Below are positions 8,019 to 16,566 of a stretch of 64,000 bases of DNA, in pieces. The notes under the pieces were generated by a model, which had not been told where the DNA came from, did no database searches, and saw only the letters and a list, made by a program, of their open reading frames with translations. Made by a program: the position numbers and the translations under genes. The stretch comes from Rhodococcus maanshanensis NBRC 100610 (lineage in GTDB: Bacteria; Actinomycetota; Actinomycetes; Mycobacteriales; Mycobacteriaceae): positions 1 through 64,000 of the forward strand of contig NZ_BCXA01000006.1 of assembly GCF_001894865.1 (NCBI RefSeq), written 5' to 3'. Every line of letters starts with the position of its first letter. The first letter of the stretch is position 1.

Positions 8019-8074
8019 GTGCGCGGTTGACGAGTCCCTGGACTCGTCAACCGCGCACGGGCGGCGCAGCCGCC
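8019..8074. terminator. Bidirectional hairpin module (repeat copy A)
   Basis: Perfect 19-bp arms (8019-8037 and 8040-8058) surround a 2-base centre between the convergent permease and acyl-CoA synthetase genes. A second small hairpin, GGCGGC-GCA-GCCGCC (8060-8074), follows and abuts the TAG stop of the synthetase. No clear T-tract is present, as is common in actinobacteria. It most likely ends transcription from both sides. Near-identical sequence recurs at 50370-50430, and a partial copy lies at 15639-15664. Confidence 0.8.
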
Positions 8075-9702
8075 TACTTCTGGCGGAGCAGGTAGCGCTG
8101 CACCTTGCCGCTGGGGGTCTTCGGCAGCGACGGCACGAAGTGCACGGTCCGCGGGTAGGCGTGCGCGGCGAACTTCTTCTTGACCAGCGTCTGCAGCTCG
8201 GCCTCGAGCTCGTCGGTGCCCTCGGTGCCGTCGCGGAGCACCACGAAGGCCTCGAGGACCTCGCCGCGCAGCTCGTCGGGCATGCCGACGACGGCCGCCT
8301 CGATCACCTGCTCGTGCATGACCAGGACGCTCTCCACGTCGAAGGGCCCGATGCGGTAGCCGGCCATGATGATCACGTCGTCGTCGCGCGAGGAGAAGAA
8401 AAAGTGGCCGTCCTCGTCGGTCTTGCCCGCGTCGCCGGTGATGTACCAGCGGCCGTCCGCACTGAACCGCTGCGCGGTCTTCTCCGGGGCGTCGACGTAG
8501 CCGGTGAACCACATCAGCGGGCTGGCCTGCGTGTCGATGGCGACGCGGCCAGGGGTGCCCGCGGGCGCGACCTCGTCCGCGTCGTCGAGCAGCACTGCGC
8601 AGCTCCAGCCCGGCAGCGGCCGGCCCATCGAGCCGGGCCGCACGTCCTCACGCAGGCCGTCCGCCCACGCGTTGACGATGAACATGCCGTGCTCGGTCTG
8701 CCCGTAGTGATCGCGCACCTCGACGCCGAGTGCGCTCTGCGACCAGGCCACCACGTCGGGGGTGAGCGGTTCGCCCGCCGAGGACGCGCGGCGCAGCGAC
8801 AAACCCTCGGGTACCGGACTGGTGTCGGCGCGCAGGCTGCGGTAGACGGTCGGCGCGGCGGCGAAGTTGGTGACGCCGAACTTCTCGATGATCTGCCAGG
8901 TGAGCGGCGCGGAGAAGCCCGCGTGCAGCAGCAGGCTGCGGGTGCCCGCCGCCAGCGGACCCAGCAGCGCGTAATACAGCCCGTAGGCCCAGCCGGGGTC
9001 CGCGGCGTTCCAGAACACGTCGTCGGGGCGGACGTCGAGGCCGAACTCCTGGTAGGCGTGGAACGAGGCCAGCGCACGCACCGGCACCGGCACGCCCTTC
9101 GGGGTCCCGGTGGTACCACTGGTGAACAGCTGTACGAGCGGGCCGTTGCCGCCGACCGCGACCGCGGTGCCCGCCGCGTCGTCGGCGGTGTGCGCCCCGA
9201 GCAGATCGGCGAACCGCAGCTGGTCCTCGGACTCGGGCTCGCCCGCCGCGACGATGACCCGCCAGGGCGCGTCGGCCGGGATGTCCTCACCCGGCGCCAG
9301 CTTGGCGAGCTGGTTCTGGTCGGACACCACGAACTTGGCGCCGCTGGAGTCGAGCCGGAACGCGATGGCAGGGGACGCGAACGCGGTGAACAGCGGCACG
9401 TGCACGGCGCCGCGACGCCAGATGCCGAGCAGCGCGATGACCAGCTCCGCGGACTTGCCCATCAGCGTCGCCACGCAGTCGCCCGGCTCGACGCCGAGCT
9501 CCGCCAGCGCGGCCGCGAACTTGGTCGATTCCGCCCGCAGCTCGCCGTAGCTGAGGTCACGCGAGGTCAGATCGCCCTCGATCACCGTGAACGCGACATC
9601 GGTGTCGGGATGCCGGTCACACAGCAGGTCCGCGGCGCAGGCCTGCGGCGTGTCGTACTGCTCCAGCAGCTCGCGCACCCGCGAGGTGGCATCGGTGCCC
9701 AT
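8074..9702 (-). CDS. AMP-forming acyl-CoA synthetase (acetyl-/medium-chain-like)
   Basis: A 542-residue adenylate-forming ligase that activates a carboxylic acid to its CoA thioester through an acyl-AMP. The AMP-binding motif is FTSGTTGTPKG, the A5 motif is DHYGQTEHGM, the hinge region carries YITGDAGK, and the C-terminal catalytic lysine is in LPKTPSGKVQR. The chosen ATG at 9702 has AAGGAG 6 bases upstream. A longer form from 9735 has no such signal. The substrate cannot be read from sequence; the overall pattern is closer to AcsA/ACSM enzymes than to long-chain FadD. It is divergent from a GAF-LuxR regulator and an amino-acid permease, which may form a functional group with it. Confidence 0.87.
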   Translation of the reverse strand: MGTDATSRVRELLEQYDTPQACAADLLCDRHPDTDVAFTVIEGDLTSRDLSYGELRAESTKFAAALAELGVEPGDCVATLMGKSAELVIALLGIWRRGAVHVPLFTAFASPAIAFRLDSSGAKFVVSDQNQLAKLAPGEDIPADAPWRVIVAAGEPESEDQLRFADLLGAHTADDAAGTAVAVGGNGPLVQLFTSGTTGTPKGVPVPVRALASFHAYQEFGLDVRPDDVFWNAADPGWAYGLYYALLGPLAAGTRSLLLHAGFSAPLTWQIIEKFGVTNFAAAPTVYRSLRADTSPVPEGLSLRRASSAGEPLTPDVVAWSQSALGVEVRDHYGQTEHGMFIVNAWADGLREDVRPGSMGRPLPGWSCAVLLDDADEVAPAGTPGRVAIDTQASPLMWFTGYVDAPEKTAQRFSADGRWYITGDAGKTDEDGHFFFSSRDDDVIIMAGYRIGPFDVESVLVMHEQVIEAAVVGMPDELRGEVLEAFVVLRDGTEGTDELEAELQTLVKKKFAAHAYPRTVHFVPSLPKTPSGKVQRYLLRQK

Positions 9703-9803
9703 GGTTTGCTCCTTCAACAGCGGTCCGGCGGACACCGGACTTCTCCATGGCCCTATGATCTAGCTCACAAACAACACGCACCACCCCCGGAAAGGGGTAG
9801 TCA

Positions 9804-10670
9804 ATGCTCTCCCGCACCCCACCCCTGCTGCGGCCCCGCGACGGCGACGCCCTGCGCGCCGAACTGCGCGCGGTCGCGGGACGGGCGAACGTGCCCGTGC
9901 TGTTCGGCGGCGAGGTCTCCGCGGGCACGCTGCACCTGACCGAGTTCTTCGGGACCAGGACCAACGGACTCAAGGGCCTGGTCATCCCCCCGAGCTCGGG
10001 CCTGGGCGGCCGGGTGGTGCTGCAGCGTCAGCCGGCCTCGGTGCCCGACTACGGCAGCGCGATGTCGATCACCCACCACTACGACCGGCCGGTCCTCGGC
10101 GAGGGCATCCGCTCGGTGCTCGCGGTCCCCGTCCTGGTCGACGGCGCCTCGAGGGCGGTCCTCTACGCCGCGGTCCGGGAATCGATGCCGATCGGCGACC
10201 GCACCGCCGAGATCCTGGTGCAGGCCGGCCGCCGACTCGGCACCGAGATCGCCATCCGCGACGAGGTGGACCGCCGCCTGCAGATGCTCGGGGTGCTCGA
10301 CAGCAACCGGGGCAACGCCAGCGCGGCGGTGGCCGAGGGCATCCGGGACGCCCACGCCGAGCTGCGCGGGCTCGCCCAGTCGGTGCCCGACGGCCCGCTC
10401 CGGGGACGGCTGCGCGCGGTGTCCGAGAAGCTGGCAGCGCTGGTCAACGACGAGGTGGAGGCCGGCGACACCCCGGTCACCCTGTCTCCTCGCGAGCTGG
10501 ATGTGCTCGCCCACATCGCCCTCGGCTGCACCAACAACGAAGTGGCCCATCGACTCTCGCTCCAGCCGGAGACGGTGAAGAGCTACCTGCGTGCCGCGAT
10601 GGGCAAGCTCGACGCCCACTCACGGCACGAAGCGGTGGTCGCCGCCAGGAGGTTGGGTCTGCTTCCGTAA
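9804..10670 (+). CDS. GAF-domain LuxR-family transcriptional regulator
   Basis: A 288-residue regulator. A GAF-like sensory domain spans about residues 20-155, a helical linker follows, and a C-terminal LuxR helix-turn-helix spans about 222-285 (LSPRELDVLAHIALGCTNNEVAHRL, with LQPETVKSYL). The arrangement recalls actinobacterial GAF-LuxR regulators found divergent from CoA-ligase genes, so control of the acyl-CoA synthetase is a reasonable inference. The ribosome binding site GGGG (9794-9797) lies in a small possible hairpin (ACCCC/GGGGT around 9783-9798), which could modulate translation. The ligand is unknown. Confidence 0.82.
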   Translation: MLSRTPPLLRPRDGDALRAELRAVAGRANVPVLFGGEVSAGTLHLTEFFGTRTNGLKGLVIPPSSGLGGRVVLQRQPASVPDYGSAMSITHHYDRPVLGEGIRSVLAVPVLVDGASRAVLYAAVRESMPIGDRTAEILVQAGRRLGTEIAIRDEVDRRLQMLGVLDSNRGNASAAVAEGIRDAHAELRGLAQSVPDGPLRGRLRAVSEKLAALVNDEVEAGDTPVTLSPRELDVLAHIALGCTNNEVAHRLSLQPETVKSYLRAAMGKLDAHSRHEAVVAARRLGLLP

Positions 10671-10712
10671 GCACCGCGGCCGGTCCGGCCGCCCTCACCG
10701 AGGGGATGCGCA

Positions 10713-12134
10713 GTGACGAAACCACCAGCCGCCGTGAGCGAATCGAAGGACGAACCGACCCTCAAGCGGGTGATGGGTCCGTGGCTGCTGCTGCTGTTCA
10801 TCGTCGGTGACATCCTCGGCACCGGCATCTACGCCCTGACCGGGCAGGTCGCCAACGACGTCGGCGGCGTGGTGTGGCTGCCCTTCCTCGTCGCCTTCGT
10901 GGTCGCGCTGATCACCGCGTTCAGCTACCTCGAACTGGTCACCAAGTACCCCCAGGCCGCCGGTGCCGCGCTTTACACCCACAAGGCCTTCGGCATCCAG
11001 TTCTTCACCTTCATGGTGACTTTCGCGGTCATGTGCTCGGGGATCACCTCCGCCGCGACCGCCTCGCGCGCGTTCGCCGCCAACTTCGCCGAGGCCTTCG
11101 ACCTGGACGTGCGGACAGGGGTCGGGATCACGCTGATCGGCATCGTCTTCATGATCGCGGTGGCTGCGGTCAACTTCCGGGGCGTCGGCGAGTCGGTCAA
11201 GCTGAACGTGCTGCTGACCTGCATCGAGCTGTCCGGGCTGCTGATCATCGTCTTCATCGGCATGTGGGCGCTCGGCATCGGCGAGGGCGATTTCTCGCGG
11301 GCGGCGACGTTCGACACCGGCGACCGCTCCGCGCTTGGTGGCGTCATCGCGGCCACCACCCTCGCCTTCTACGCGATGGTCGGCTTCGAGGACTCGGTGA
11401 ACATGGCCGAGGAGTGCAAGGAGCCGAGCCGGATCTTCCCGAAGGTCCTGCTCATCGGCCTCGTCTCCACCGGCGTCATCTACGTGCTCGTGTCGGTCAC
11501 GGCGATCGCCCTCGTGTCGGCGGACGAGCTCGGCGAGGGAGACACCCCGCTGCTCAAGGTCGTCCAGGCGGGCGCACCGGGCTTCCCGATCGGGATCTTC
11601 GCGTTCATCACCATGTTCGCGGTCGCCAACTCGGCGCTGATCAACATGCTGATGGCCAGCCGACTGCTCTACGGCATGAGCCGTCAGCACGTGCTGCCGC
11701 CGCAGCTCGGCCGGGTGCACCGCACCCGGCGGACCCCGTACATCGCGATCGGGTTCACCACGCTGCTGGCGCTGGGACTGATCACGATCGTCGGCGAGGT
11801 GCCCCAGCTCGGCGGCACCACCGCGCTGCTGCTGCTGTGCGTGTTCACCGTCGTCAACGTCGCCGTCCTGGTGTTGCGCAAGGACACGGTGGACCACAAG
11901 CACTTCCGCGCGCCGACCGTGCTGCCGATCATCGGCGCGCTCAGCTGCGCCTTCCTGGCAACGCCGCTCACCGACCGCGATCCCGCGCAGTACAGGATCG
12001 CGGGCGTGCTGCTGGCCATCGGCGTGGTGCTGTGGTTCGTCAACAACCTGGCCAACAAGAAGCTGGGCGTGAAGGCCGAGCTGCACCCCGAGTTCCTCGG
12101 CGAGGAGGGCGTGCCGCCCGGTCCGACGAACTGA
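10713..12134 (+). CDS. APC-family amino acid permease
   Basis: A 473-residue transporter with about 12 membrane helices. The first helix contains GDILGTGIYALTGQVA, the glycine-rich substrate-binding turn typical of amino acid-polyamine-organocation carriers. It resembles cationic amino-acid permeases (YhdG/CAT type), but the substrate is not determinable. It starts at GTG with AGGGG 8 bases upstream, 42 bases after the GAF-LuxR gene on the same strand, so it may be co-transcribed with it. Confidence 0.85.
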   Translation: MTKPPAAVSESKDEPTLKRVMGPWLLLLFIVGDILGTGIYALTGQVANDVGGVVWLPFLVAFVVALITAFSYLELVTKYPQAAGAALYTHKAFGIQFFTFMVTFAVMCSGITSAATASRAFAANFAEAFDLDVRTGVGITLIGIVFMIAVAAVNFRGVGESVKLNVLLTCIELSGLLIIVFIGMWALGIGEGDFSRAATFDTGDRSALGGVIAATTLAFYAMVGFEDSVNMAEECKEPSRIFPKVLLIGLVSTGVIYVLVSVTAIALVSADELGEGDTPLLKVVQAGAPGFPIGIFAFITMFAVANSALINMLMASRLLYGMSRQHVLPPQLGRVHRTRRTPYIAIGFTTLLALGLITIVGEVPQLGGTTALLLLCVFTVVNVAVLVLRKDTVDHKHFRAPTVLPIIGALSCAFLATPLTDRDPAQYRIAGVLLAIGVVLWFVNNLANKKLGVKAELHPEFLGEEGVPPGPTN

Positions 12135-12154
12135 GCGGGCACGGCGAAAGAATC

Positions 12155-12168
12155 TAGAACAAGTTCTA
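12155..12168. promoter_or_regulatory. Putative KstR operator
   Basis: TAGAACAAGTTCTA is a perfect fit to the KstR consensus TNNAACNNGTTNNA (known from mycobacterial cholesterol regulons). It lies 51 bases upstream of the ATG of a SnoaL-like protein and just after an APC permease gene. KstR is a TetR-family repressor released by steroid-CoA intermediates. The repressor gene is not in this window. Confidence 0.72.
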
Positions 12169-12219
12169 CCTTTCCTGGCATACTCCGATCGACCGTCCGA
12201 CGCCGATCCCAGGGGTGCC

Positions 12220-12990
12220 ATGTCCGCGAATCCGTCCACCGACGACCTGCTGGCCCTTGCGCGCTCCTCCCCCACGGCCGTCGCCGTGCACGACAAGGCC
12301 GCGTGGCTCGGCCTGTTCGCGCGCCAGCACATCATCGAGGACCCGGTCGGCGGCCGCCCCGTGCTCGGCGGCCTGCACGACCGGAAGTCGGGCCGACGCG
12401 GCGGCGACCCGCTGGCCCGGTTCTGGGACACCTTCATCGCGCCCAACGGCATCAGCTTCGACATCGAGAACGAGGACATCGTCGACGGCCTGCACGTGGT
12501 CCGCGACGTGACCATCGAGACCCGGCTCTCGGCCGGGGTCGTGGCCAGGGCGCCGATGCACCTGCTCTACGAGGCCACCCTCGACGACGGCGAGCCGCGG
12601 ATCCGCCGCATCGCCGCGCACTGGGAGGTGACGCCGATGTTCGCGCAGGTGGCAGGCGTCAGCGCCGAGCGGTTGACGGTCGCCGCCTCGATGAGCGCGC
12701 GGATGCTGCGCCTGCAGGGCCTCGGCGGCACGCTCGCCTTCGGCAAGGCCGCGCTGAGCGTGGGCAAGCGGGGCAAGGACGCGGTCCGGCGACTGGTCGA
12801 TTCGGCGCAGCGCGGGGATGCCGATGCGCTGAAGATGCTCGGCGGCAACGTGATCACCGACCTGACCAAGGTGATCGCCGCGGGCGACGCGGTCACCGCG
12901 ACCGGGACCGTTGACGGCGCGCACGCCGTGCTGTTCGCCTACCTCGACCGCCGGACGATGCGGGTGGTCAGCGCCGACGTCTACCGCTGA
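12220..12990 (+). CDS. SnoaL/ketosteroid-isomerase-like (NTF2-fold) protein
   Basis: A 256-residue protein. Residues about 15-150 look like a SnoaL/NTF2 domain: a helix with WLGLFARQHIIEDPVGGRP, followed by beta strands with HLLYEATLDDGEPRIRRIAAHWE. The C-terminal part (about 175-256) is helical, then ends in short strands. Similar proteins in actinobacteria are annotated as ketosteroid isomerase family. The KstR-type box in its promoter strengthens a link to steroid catabolism, though binding or isomerisation is unproven. AGGGG precedes the ATG by 4 bases. Its 3' end overlaps the convergent hypothetical gene by 23 bases. Confidence 0.75.
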   Translation: MSANPSTDDLLALARSSPTAVAVHDKAAWLGLFARQHIIEDPVGGRPVLGGLHDRKSGRRGGDPLARFWDTFIAPNGISFDIENEDIVDGLHVVRDVTIETRLSAGVVARAPMHLLYEATLDDGEPRIRRIAAHWEVTPMFAQVAGVSAERLTVAASMSARMLRLQGLGGTLAFGKAALSVGKRGKDAVRRLVDSAQRGDADALKMLGGNVITDLTKVIAAGDAVTATGTVDGAHAVLFAYLDRRTMRVVSADVYR

Positions 12991-13678
12991 ACCAACGGGG
13001 CCGACGGAACAAGTCGTCCGCCATCGGCTCGTCCACGGCGCGGATGCGAACCTCGGCCTCCTGCCCGCACCACCCGGACCCGAGGTGCCGCACCGACACG
13101 CACACGCCGGTCTGCACGTCGAGCCGCACCACCGAGTCCGCGGTCGGCACCCACGGGTCGGGATCGAGCTCGCCGTTGCCGGAGAGCAGCGCGCAGCACG
13201 TGCAGCGCGGGTCGTACTCCGGCGTCGGGCGCACGTGCGCCTGCCACGTCGGCCGGCCGTGGTGCGACACCGCCTCCACGGCCAGCACGTCGACACCGTC
13301 GGCGAGTTCGGCGGGATCGAGCAGCGCAACCCAGAAGTAGTCGTCGTGGAAGGGCGGGTCATAGTCGATCGCAAAGTCGTCCGGGCGCACCGCCACGAGC
13401 CCGTCCGCGTCGTAACCCGGCTCGACGTCGGCCGGCCAGACCCGAGCGAGCGGCACGCCGCCGCTATCGCTGTACGCGACCGCCACCGGGCGGTTGCGGC
13501 CCGTCGTGACGTGCACCCGACCGTCGCCATCCTCGACCCGCAGGTGGTCCGGCCGTCGGATCCAGGCGTGCTCGAGATCGTCACGGTCCAGGTCGAACTC
13601 GAGCGTCGACCAACGCCAGGGGGACGATCGCGCGAGGGCGCGGAATCGCTCGACGGTCGGGGCCAGATCGGTGTTCAC
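12968..13678 (-). CDS. Conserved hypothetical protein with CTCC motif
   Basis: A predicted soluble protein of about 236 residues that I cannot assign. It contains the cysteine-rich segment DPRCTCCALLSGNGE and a later GSGWCGQEAE, so metal binding is possible but unproven. Acidic and aromatic stretches (DYDPPFHDDYFWVALLDP) suggest a beta-rich fold. The start is uncertain: GTG 13678 is in a plausible place, and an upstream ATG at 13714 would add 12 Arg-rich residues. It is convergent with, and overlaps, the SnoaL-like gene. Confidence 0.7.
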   Translation of the reverse strand: MNTDLAPTVERFRALARSSPWRWSTLEFDLDRDDLEHAWIRRPDHLRVEDGDGRVHVTTGRNRPVAVAYSDSGGVPLARVWPADVEPGYDADGLVAVRPDDFAIDYDPPFHDDYFWVALLDPAELADGVDVLAVEAVSHHGRPTWQAHVRPTPEYDPRCTCCALLSGNGELDPDPWVPTADSVVRLDVQTGVCVSVRHLGSGWCGQEAEVRIRAVDEPMADDLFRRPRWFSGRRRR

Positions 13679-13754
13679 ACCCCGAGTCTGGCGCCTCCCC
13701 CGCGACGGGGCCATCGATTTTCCGGCGCTCAGTACCCACCAACCGGCCGAGCCG

Positions 13755-15557
13755 TCAGTACCCTTCCGGCAACGCCGTGAACATGTCCCGGGTCACGGCC
13801 ACCGCGTTGTCGGAGCTGCCGCCCCTGACCACGAGCGTCGCGAACGCGATGTCGCCTCGGTACCCCACGAACCAGGCGTGCGAGCCGCCGTCGACCTCGG
13901 CCTCACCGGTCTTGCCGTAGATCTCGCCCTGGTCGGCGATGCGGGTGGCGGTACCGCTGGTGACCACGTCGCGCATCATTCCGCGCAGGCCCTCGACCAT
14001 CTCCCGGCTGATGGGCGGGTGAGCGCCCTCGATCTTGGTCTCCTCCCCCGAGATCAGCGTCGGCACCGGCGTCGACCCGTTCGCGATCGTCGCGGCCGCC
14101 AGCGCCATGCCGAAGGTGCTCACCACGACCTTGCCCTGTCCGAAGCCGTCCTCGGTGCGCTGCACCAGTTCCGGTGCGGGCGGGACGGATCCGGAATCTG
14201 TCGGCAGGCCGGGCACGTCGTAGTCGGGCCCGATGCCGTAGCGCGCGGCCGCCACCGTCAGGGCGTCGGGCTTCATCTCGCTGGCCAGCTTGGCGAAGGT
14301 GGTGTTGCACGAGCGCGCGAACGCGGTGCTCATCGGCACCGTGCCCAGCGCGAACTCGTTGTAGTTGGGCACCGACCGTTCCCCGATCACGATCCGACCA
14401 GGGCAGCCGACGGGGGTACCGGGCTGGGCGAGGCCGTTGTCGATGGCCGCACCCGCGGTGATGATCTTGAAGGTGGAGCCGGGCGGGTACAGGCCCGTCG
14501 TCGCGACCGGGCCGTCCTTGTCGGCGGCCTTGTTCTGCGCGACCGCCAGGATCGCGCCGGTCGACGGCTGCAGCACCACCATCATCGCCTGTTCGACCCG
14601 CGCGTTGACCGCGTTCTGCGCGGCCACCTGGATGGGCCGATCCAGGCTCACGGAGAAGGACGGCGCCGGTTGGGGTTTGGTCTCGGTGAGGACATCGATG
14701 TCCACGCCGTTCTTGTTGACGGTGACCACACTCCAACCGGCCTTGCCGTCCACCTCGTCGATGACCCGCTTCTTGACCTGGCCGATCAGGTCGGGGGCGA
14801 AGCCGCGGTCGGTGGAGACCAGGTCCGCCTCCTCCGAGACCGTCACCCCGGACAGGCCGCTCAGCGCGGCGGCGACCGTCTCGTAGTCCTCCTGTCGCAG
14901 GCTCGCCACCAGGTAGGCGCCGCTGACCGAGGTCGCCGACTCCACGATCGACTGCGGGGTGAGGGTCGGGTCGAAGGGCTCCAGCGCGGTCGCCAGCGCG
15001 GTCGCGACGGCGGTCGGGTTGCCGGAGTCCTTGGCGTTGAACTTGATCCGCTCGATGGTCCCCGGCACGAGCACGTCCGAGCCGGCCCGCTCGTTCACCC
15101 GGGCCCGCGGCGCCGGGGTGGCCCGCAGCGTCATCGTCTGGGTGTCGCCGAGTTTCGGGTGCAGATCGGTGGCGCTCCAGCGGACAGCCCACTCCCCGTT
15201 CTTCCGCCCCATCTGCAGGTCGCCGCTGTAGGTCCACACCCGGTCCTTCGGCAGATGCCATTCGTAGGTGTAGCCGACGGTCGCGGTGTCGCCGTCCACC
15301 CGCACCGATCCCGTCGTCGCGGTGAGGGATTCGGCCTGCAGGCCCTCCCACGCGGCATCGATCGCGGGCTGGGCGTCCGCGGGCCGGTCGGACAGCGCGG
15401 CGGCCCGCTCGGATTCCCGGTCGGCCACGGCGTCGAGGAACTCCTGGGCTGCCGGTTCGGGGCCAGCCGGTTTCGGGGTGCACGCGACCGCGCCGAGCAC
15501 GAGGGCGCCCGTGACGACGAGCGAGGAGAGGATGCGGGGTGCGGCGGTGGAGATCAT
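13755..15557 (-). CDS. Penicillin-binding lipoprotein (class B, MecA_N + transpeptidase; Rv2864c-like)
   Basis: A 600-residue exported D,D-transpeptidase. A signal peptide with lipobox LGAVAC (Cys26) suggests a lipid anchor. An NTF2-like MecA_N domain (about 30-150) and a dimerisation domain precede the transpeptidase domain. The active-site motifs are STFK (nucleophile Ser), SCN and KTG (in YGKTGEAE). The family cross-links peptidoglycan and is intrinsically poorly sensitive to beta-lactams in some homologues. ATG 15557 puts the signal peptide at the N-terminus; an upstream in-frame ATG at 15608 is rejected. Location next to GNAT, ispG and rip matches the mycobacterial order. Confidence 0.9.
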   Translation of the reverse strand: MISTAAPRILSSLVVTGALVLGAVACTPKPAGPEPAAQEFLDAVADRESERAAALSDRPADAQPAIDAAWEGLQAESLTATTGSVRVDGDTATVGYTYEWHLPKDRVWTYSGDLQMGRKNGEWAVRWSATDLHPKLGDTQTMTLRATPAPRARVNERAGSDVLVPGTIERIKFNAKDSGNPTAVATALATALEPFDPTLTPQSIVESATSVSGAYLVASLRQEDYETVAAALSGLSGVTVSEEADLVSTDRGFAPDLIGQVKKRVIDEVDGKAGWSVVTVNKNGVDIDVLTETKPQPAPSFSVSLDRPIQVAAQNAVNARVEQAMMVVLQPSTGAILAVAQNKAADKDGPVATTGLYPPGSTFKIITAGAAIDNGLAQPGTPVGCPGRIVIGERSVPNYNEFALGTVPMSTAFARSCNTTFAKLASEMKPDALTVAAARYGIGPDYDVPGLPTDSGSVPPAPELVQRTEDGFGQGKVVVSTFGMALAAATIANGSTPVPTLISGEETKIEGAHPPISREMVEGLRGMMRDVVTSGTATRIADQGEIYGKTGEAEVDGGSHAWFVGYRGDIAFATLVVRGGSSDNAVAVTRDMFTALPEGY

Positions 15558-15622
15558 CGCCTGCCATCGTAGGTCGGCCCACCGCCCAGGCCGGGAAGGC
15601 ACCCGCACCGCGAGCGCTTTTC

Positions 15623-15664
15623 ACCCCGATCGGGGTACGACTCGCGCACGGGCGGCGAAGCCGC
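15623..15664. repeat. Hairpin pair with partial repeat copy (copy C)
   Basis: ACCCCGATCGGGGT (15623-15636) is a perfect palindrome. It is followed by GACTCG and then CGCACGGGCGGCGAAGCCG up to the TAG stop of the GNAT gene. The second part matches the 3' half of the modules at 8019-8074 and 50370-50430, lacking the six-base piece TCAACC and so the large stem. It is probably the terminator of the GNAT gene, or a decayed repeat. Confidence 0.6.
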
Positions 15665-16500
15665 TAGTCCAACAGGACCGTGGAGAACATGCCGACCTGG
15701 GTGAACCCGATGCGCTGGTAGGTCCGCCGCGCCTGGTGGTTGAAACTGTTCACGTAGAGGCTCGCGGTGCGGCCCGACGCCACGACCGCCGCCGCCACCG
15801 CTGCGGTCCCGGCCGCGCCGAGACCGTGGCCCCGGTACCGAGGATGCACCCACACGCCCTGGATCTGGCCGACCTGCGCGGACATCGAGCCGACCTCCGC
15901 CTTGAAGGTCACCTCCTCGCCGTCGAACCTGGCCCAGGCCCGTCCCGCGGCGATCAGGCCCGCGACCCGGCGGCGGTAGCCGCGGCCACCGTCGTTGGAG
16001 CGCGGGTCGACCCCGACCTCCTCGATGAACATCGCGATCGCGGCCGTGAGGTACGGCTCGAGCTGATCCATCCGCACCGGACGCACGTACGGATCCGGCG
16101 CGACGACGGGCGGCGCCGAGAGAGCGAGCAGCGGTTGCTCGGCGCGCACCTCGCGCGCCGGACCCCAGTCGGTCTCGAGCATCTCCCACAGCGGCAGTGC
16201 CAGCTCGCTGCGGCCGACCACCGACGAGCACATCCGCGGTCCCCGGCACGCCCGGTCCGCGAAGGCCCGCAGGTCGTCGAGGTCACCGCGCAGGGGAACC
16301 ATGTTCGCGCCCGAGAAGCACAGCGACTCGGCCGGGCCGCCGCGGCTCCAGAGCTCGCCGTTGATCGCCCGCGGATCGATCCCGAGGTCCTGGATCCGCG
16401 CCGCGACCATGCACGAGGCGATCGGATCGGCGTCCAGCACGCGCAACACGTGCACCCTGTCGCGCGCACCGAGCTGCCTGGCGCCGAGCAGTTTGAGCAC
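15664..16500 (-). CDS. GNAT-family N-acetyltransferase (DUF4081-GNAT, Rv2867c-like)
   Basis: A 278-residue protein. An N-terminal DUF4081-like domain (about 1-130) is followed by a GNAT domain (about 135-278). The acetyl-CoA-binding loop is VWVHPRYRGHGLGAAGTAAV, with LYVNSFNHQARRTYQRIGF as the C-terminal GNAT signature. The substrate is unknown. The gene starts with GTG at 16500. It sits directly downstream of ispG as in M. tuberculosis, but the link to isoprenoid synthesis is positional only. Confidence 0.87.
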   Translation of the reverse strand: MLKLLGARQLGARDRVHVLRVLDADPIASCMVAARIQDLGIDPRAINGELWSRGGPAESLCFSGANMVPLRGDLDDLRAFADRACRGPRMCSSVVGRSELALPLWEMLETDWGPAREVRAEQPLLALSAPPVVAPDPYVRPVRMDQLEPYLTAAIAMFIEEVGVDPRSNDGGRGYRRRVAGLIAAGRAWARFDGEEVTFKAEVGSMSAQVGQIQGVWVHPRYRGHGLGAAGTAAVAAAVVASGRTASLYVNSFNHQARRTYQRIGFTQVGMFSTVLLD

Positions 16501-16566
16501 CGAGTCACCCCCGGGTCGGGTCGTCGGGATTCGAGTGGTCTTGTGATCCCACGATACGTGCGAGCG

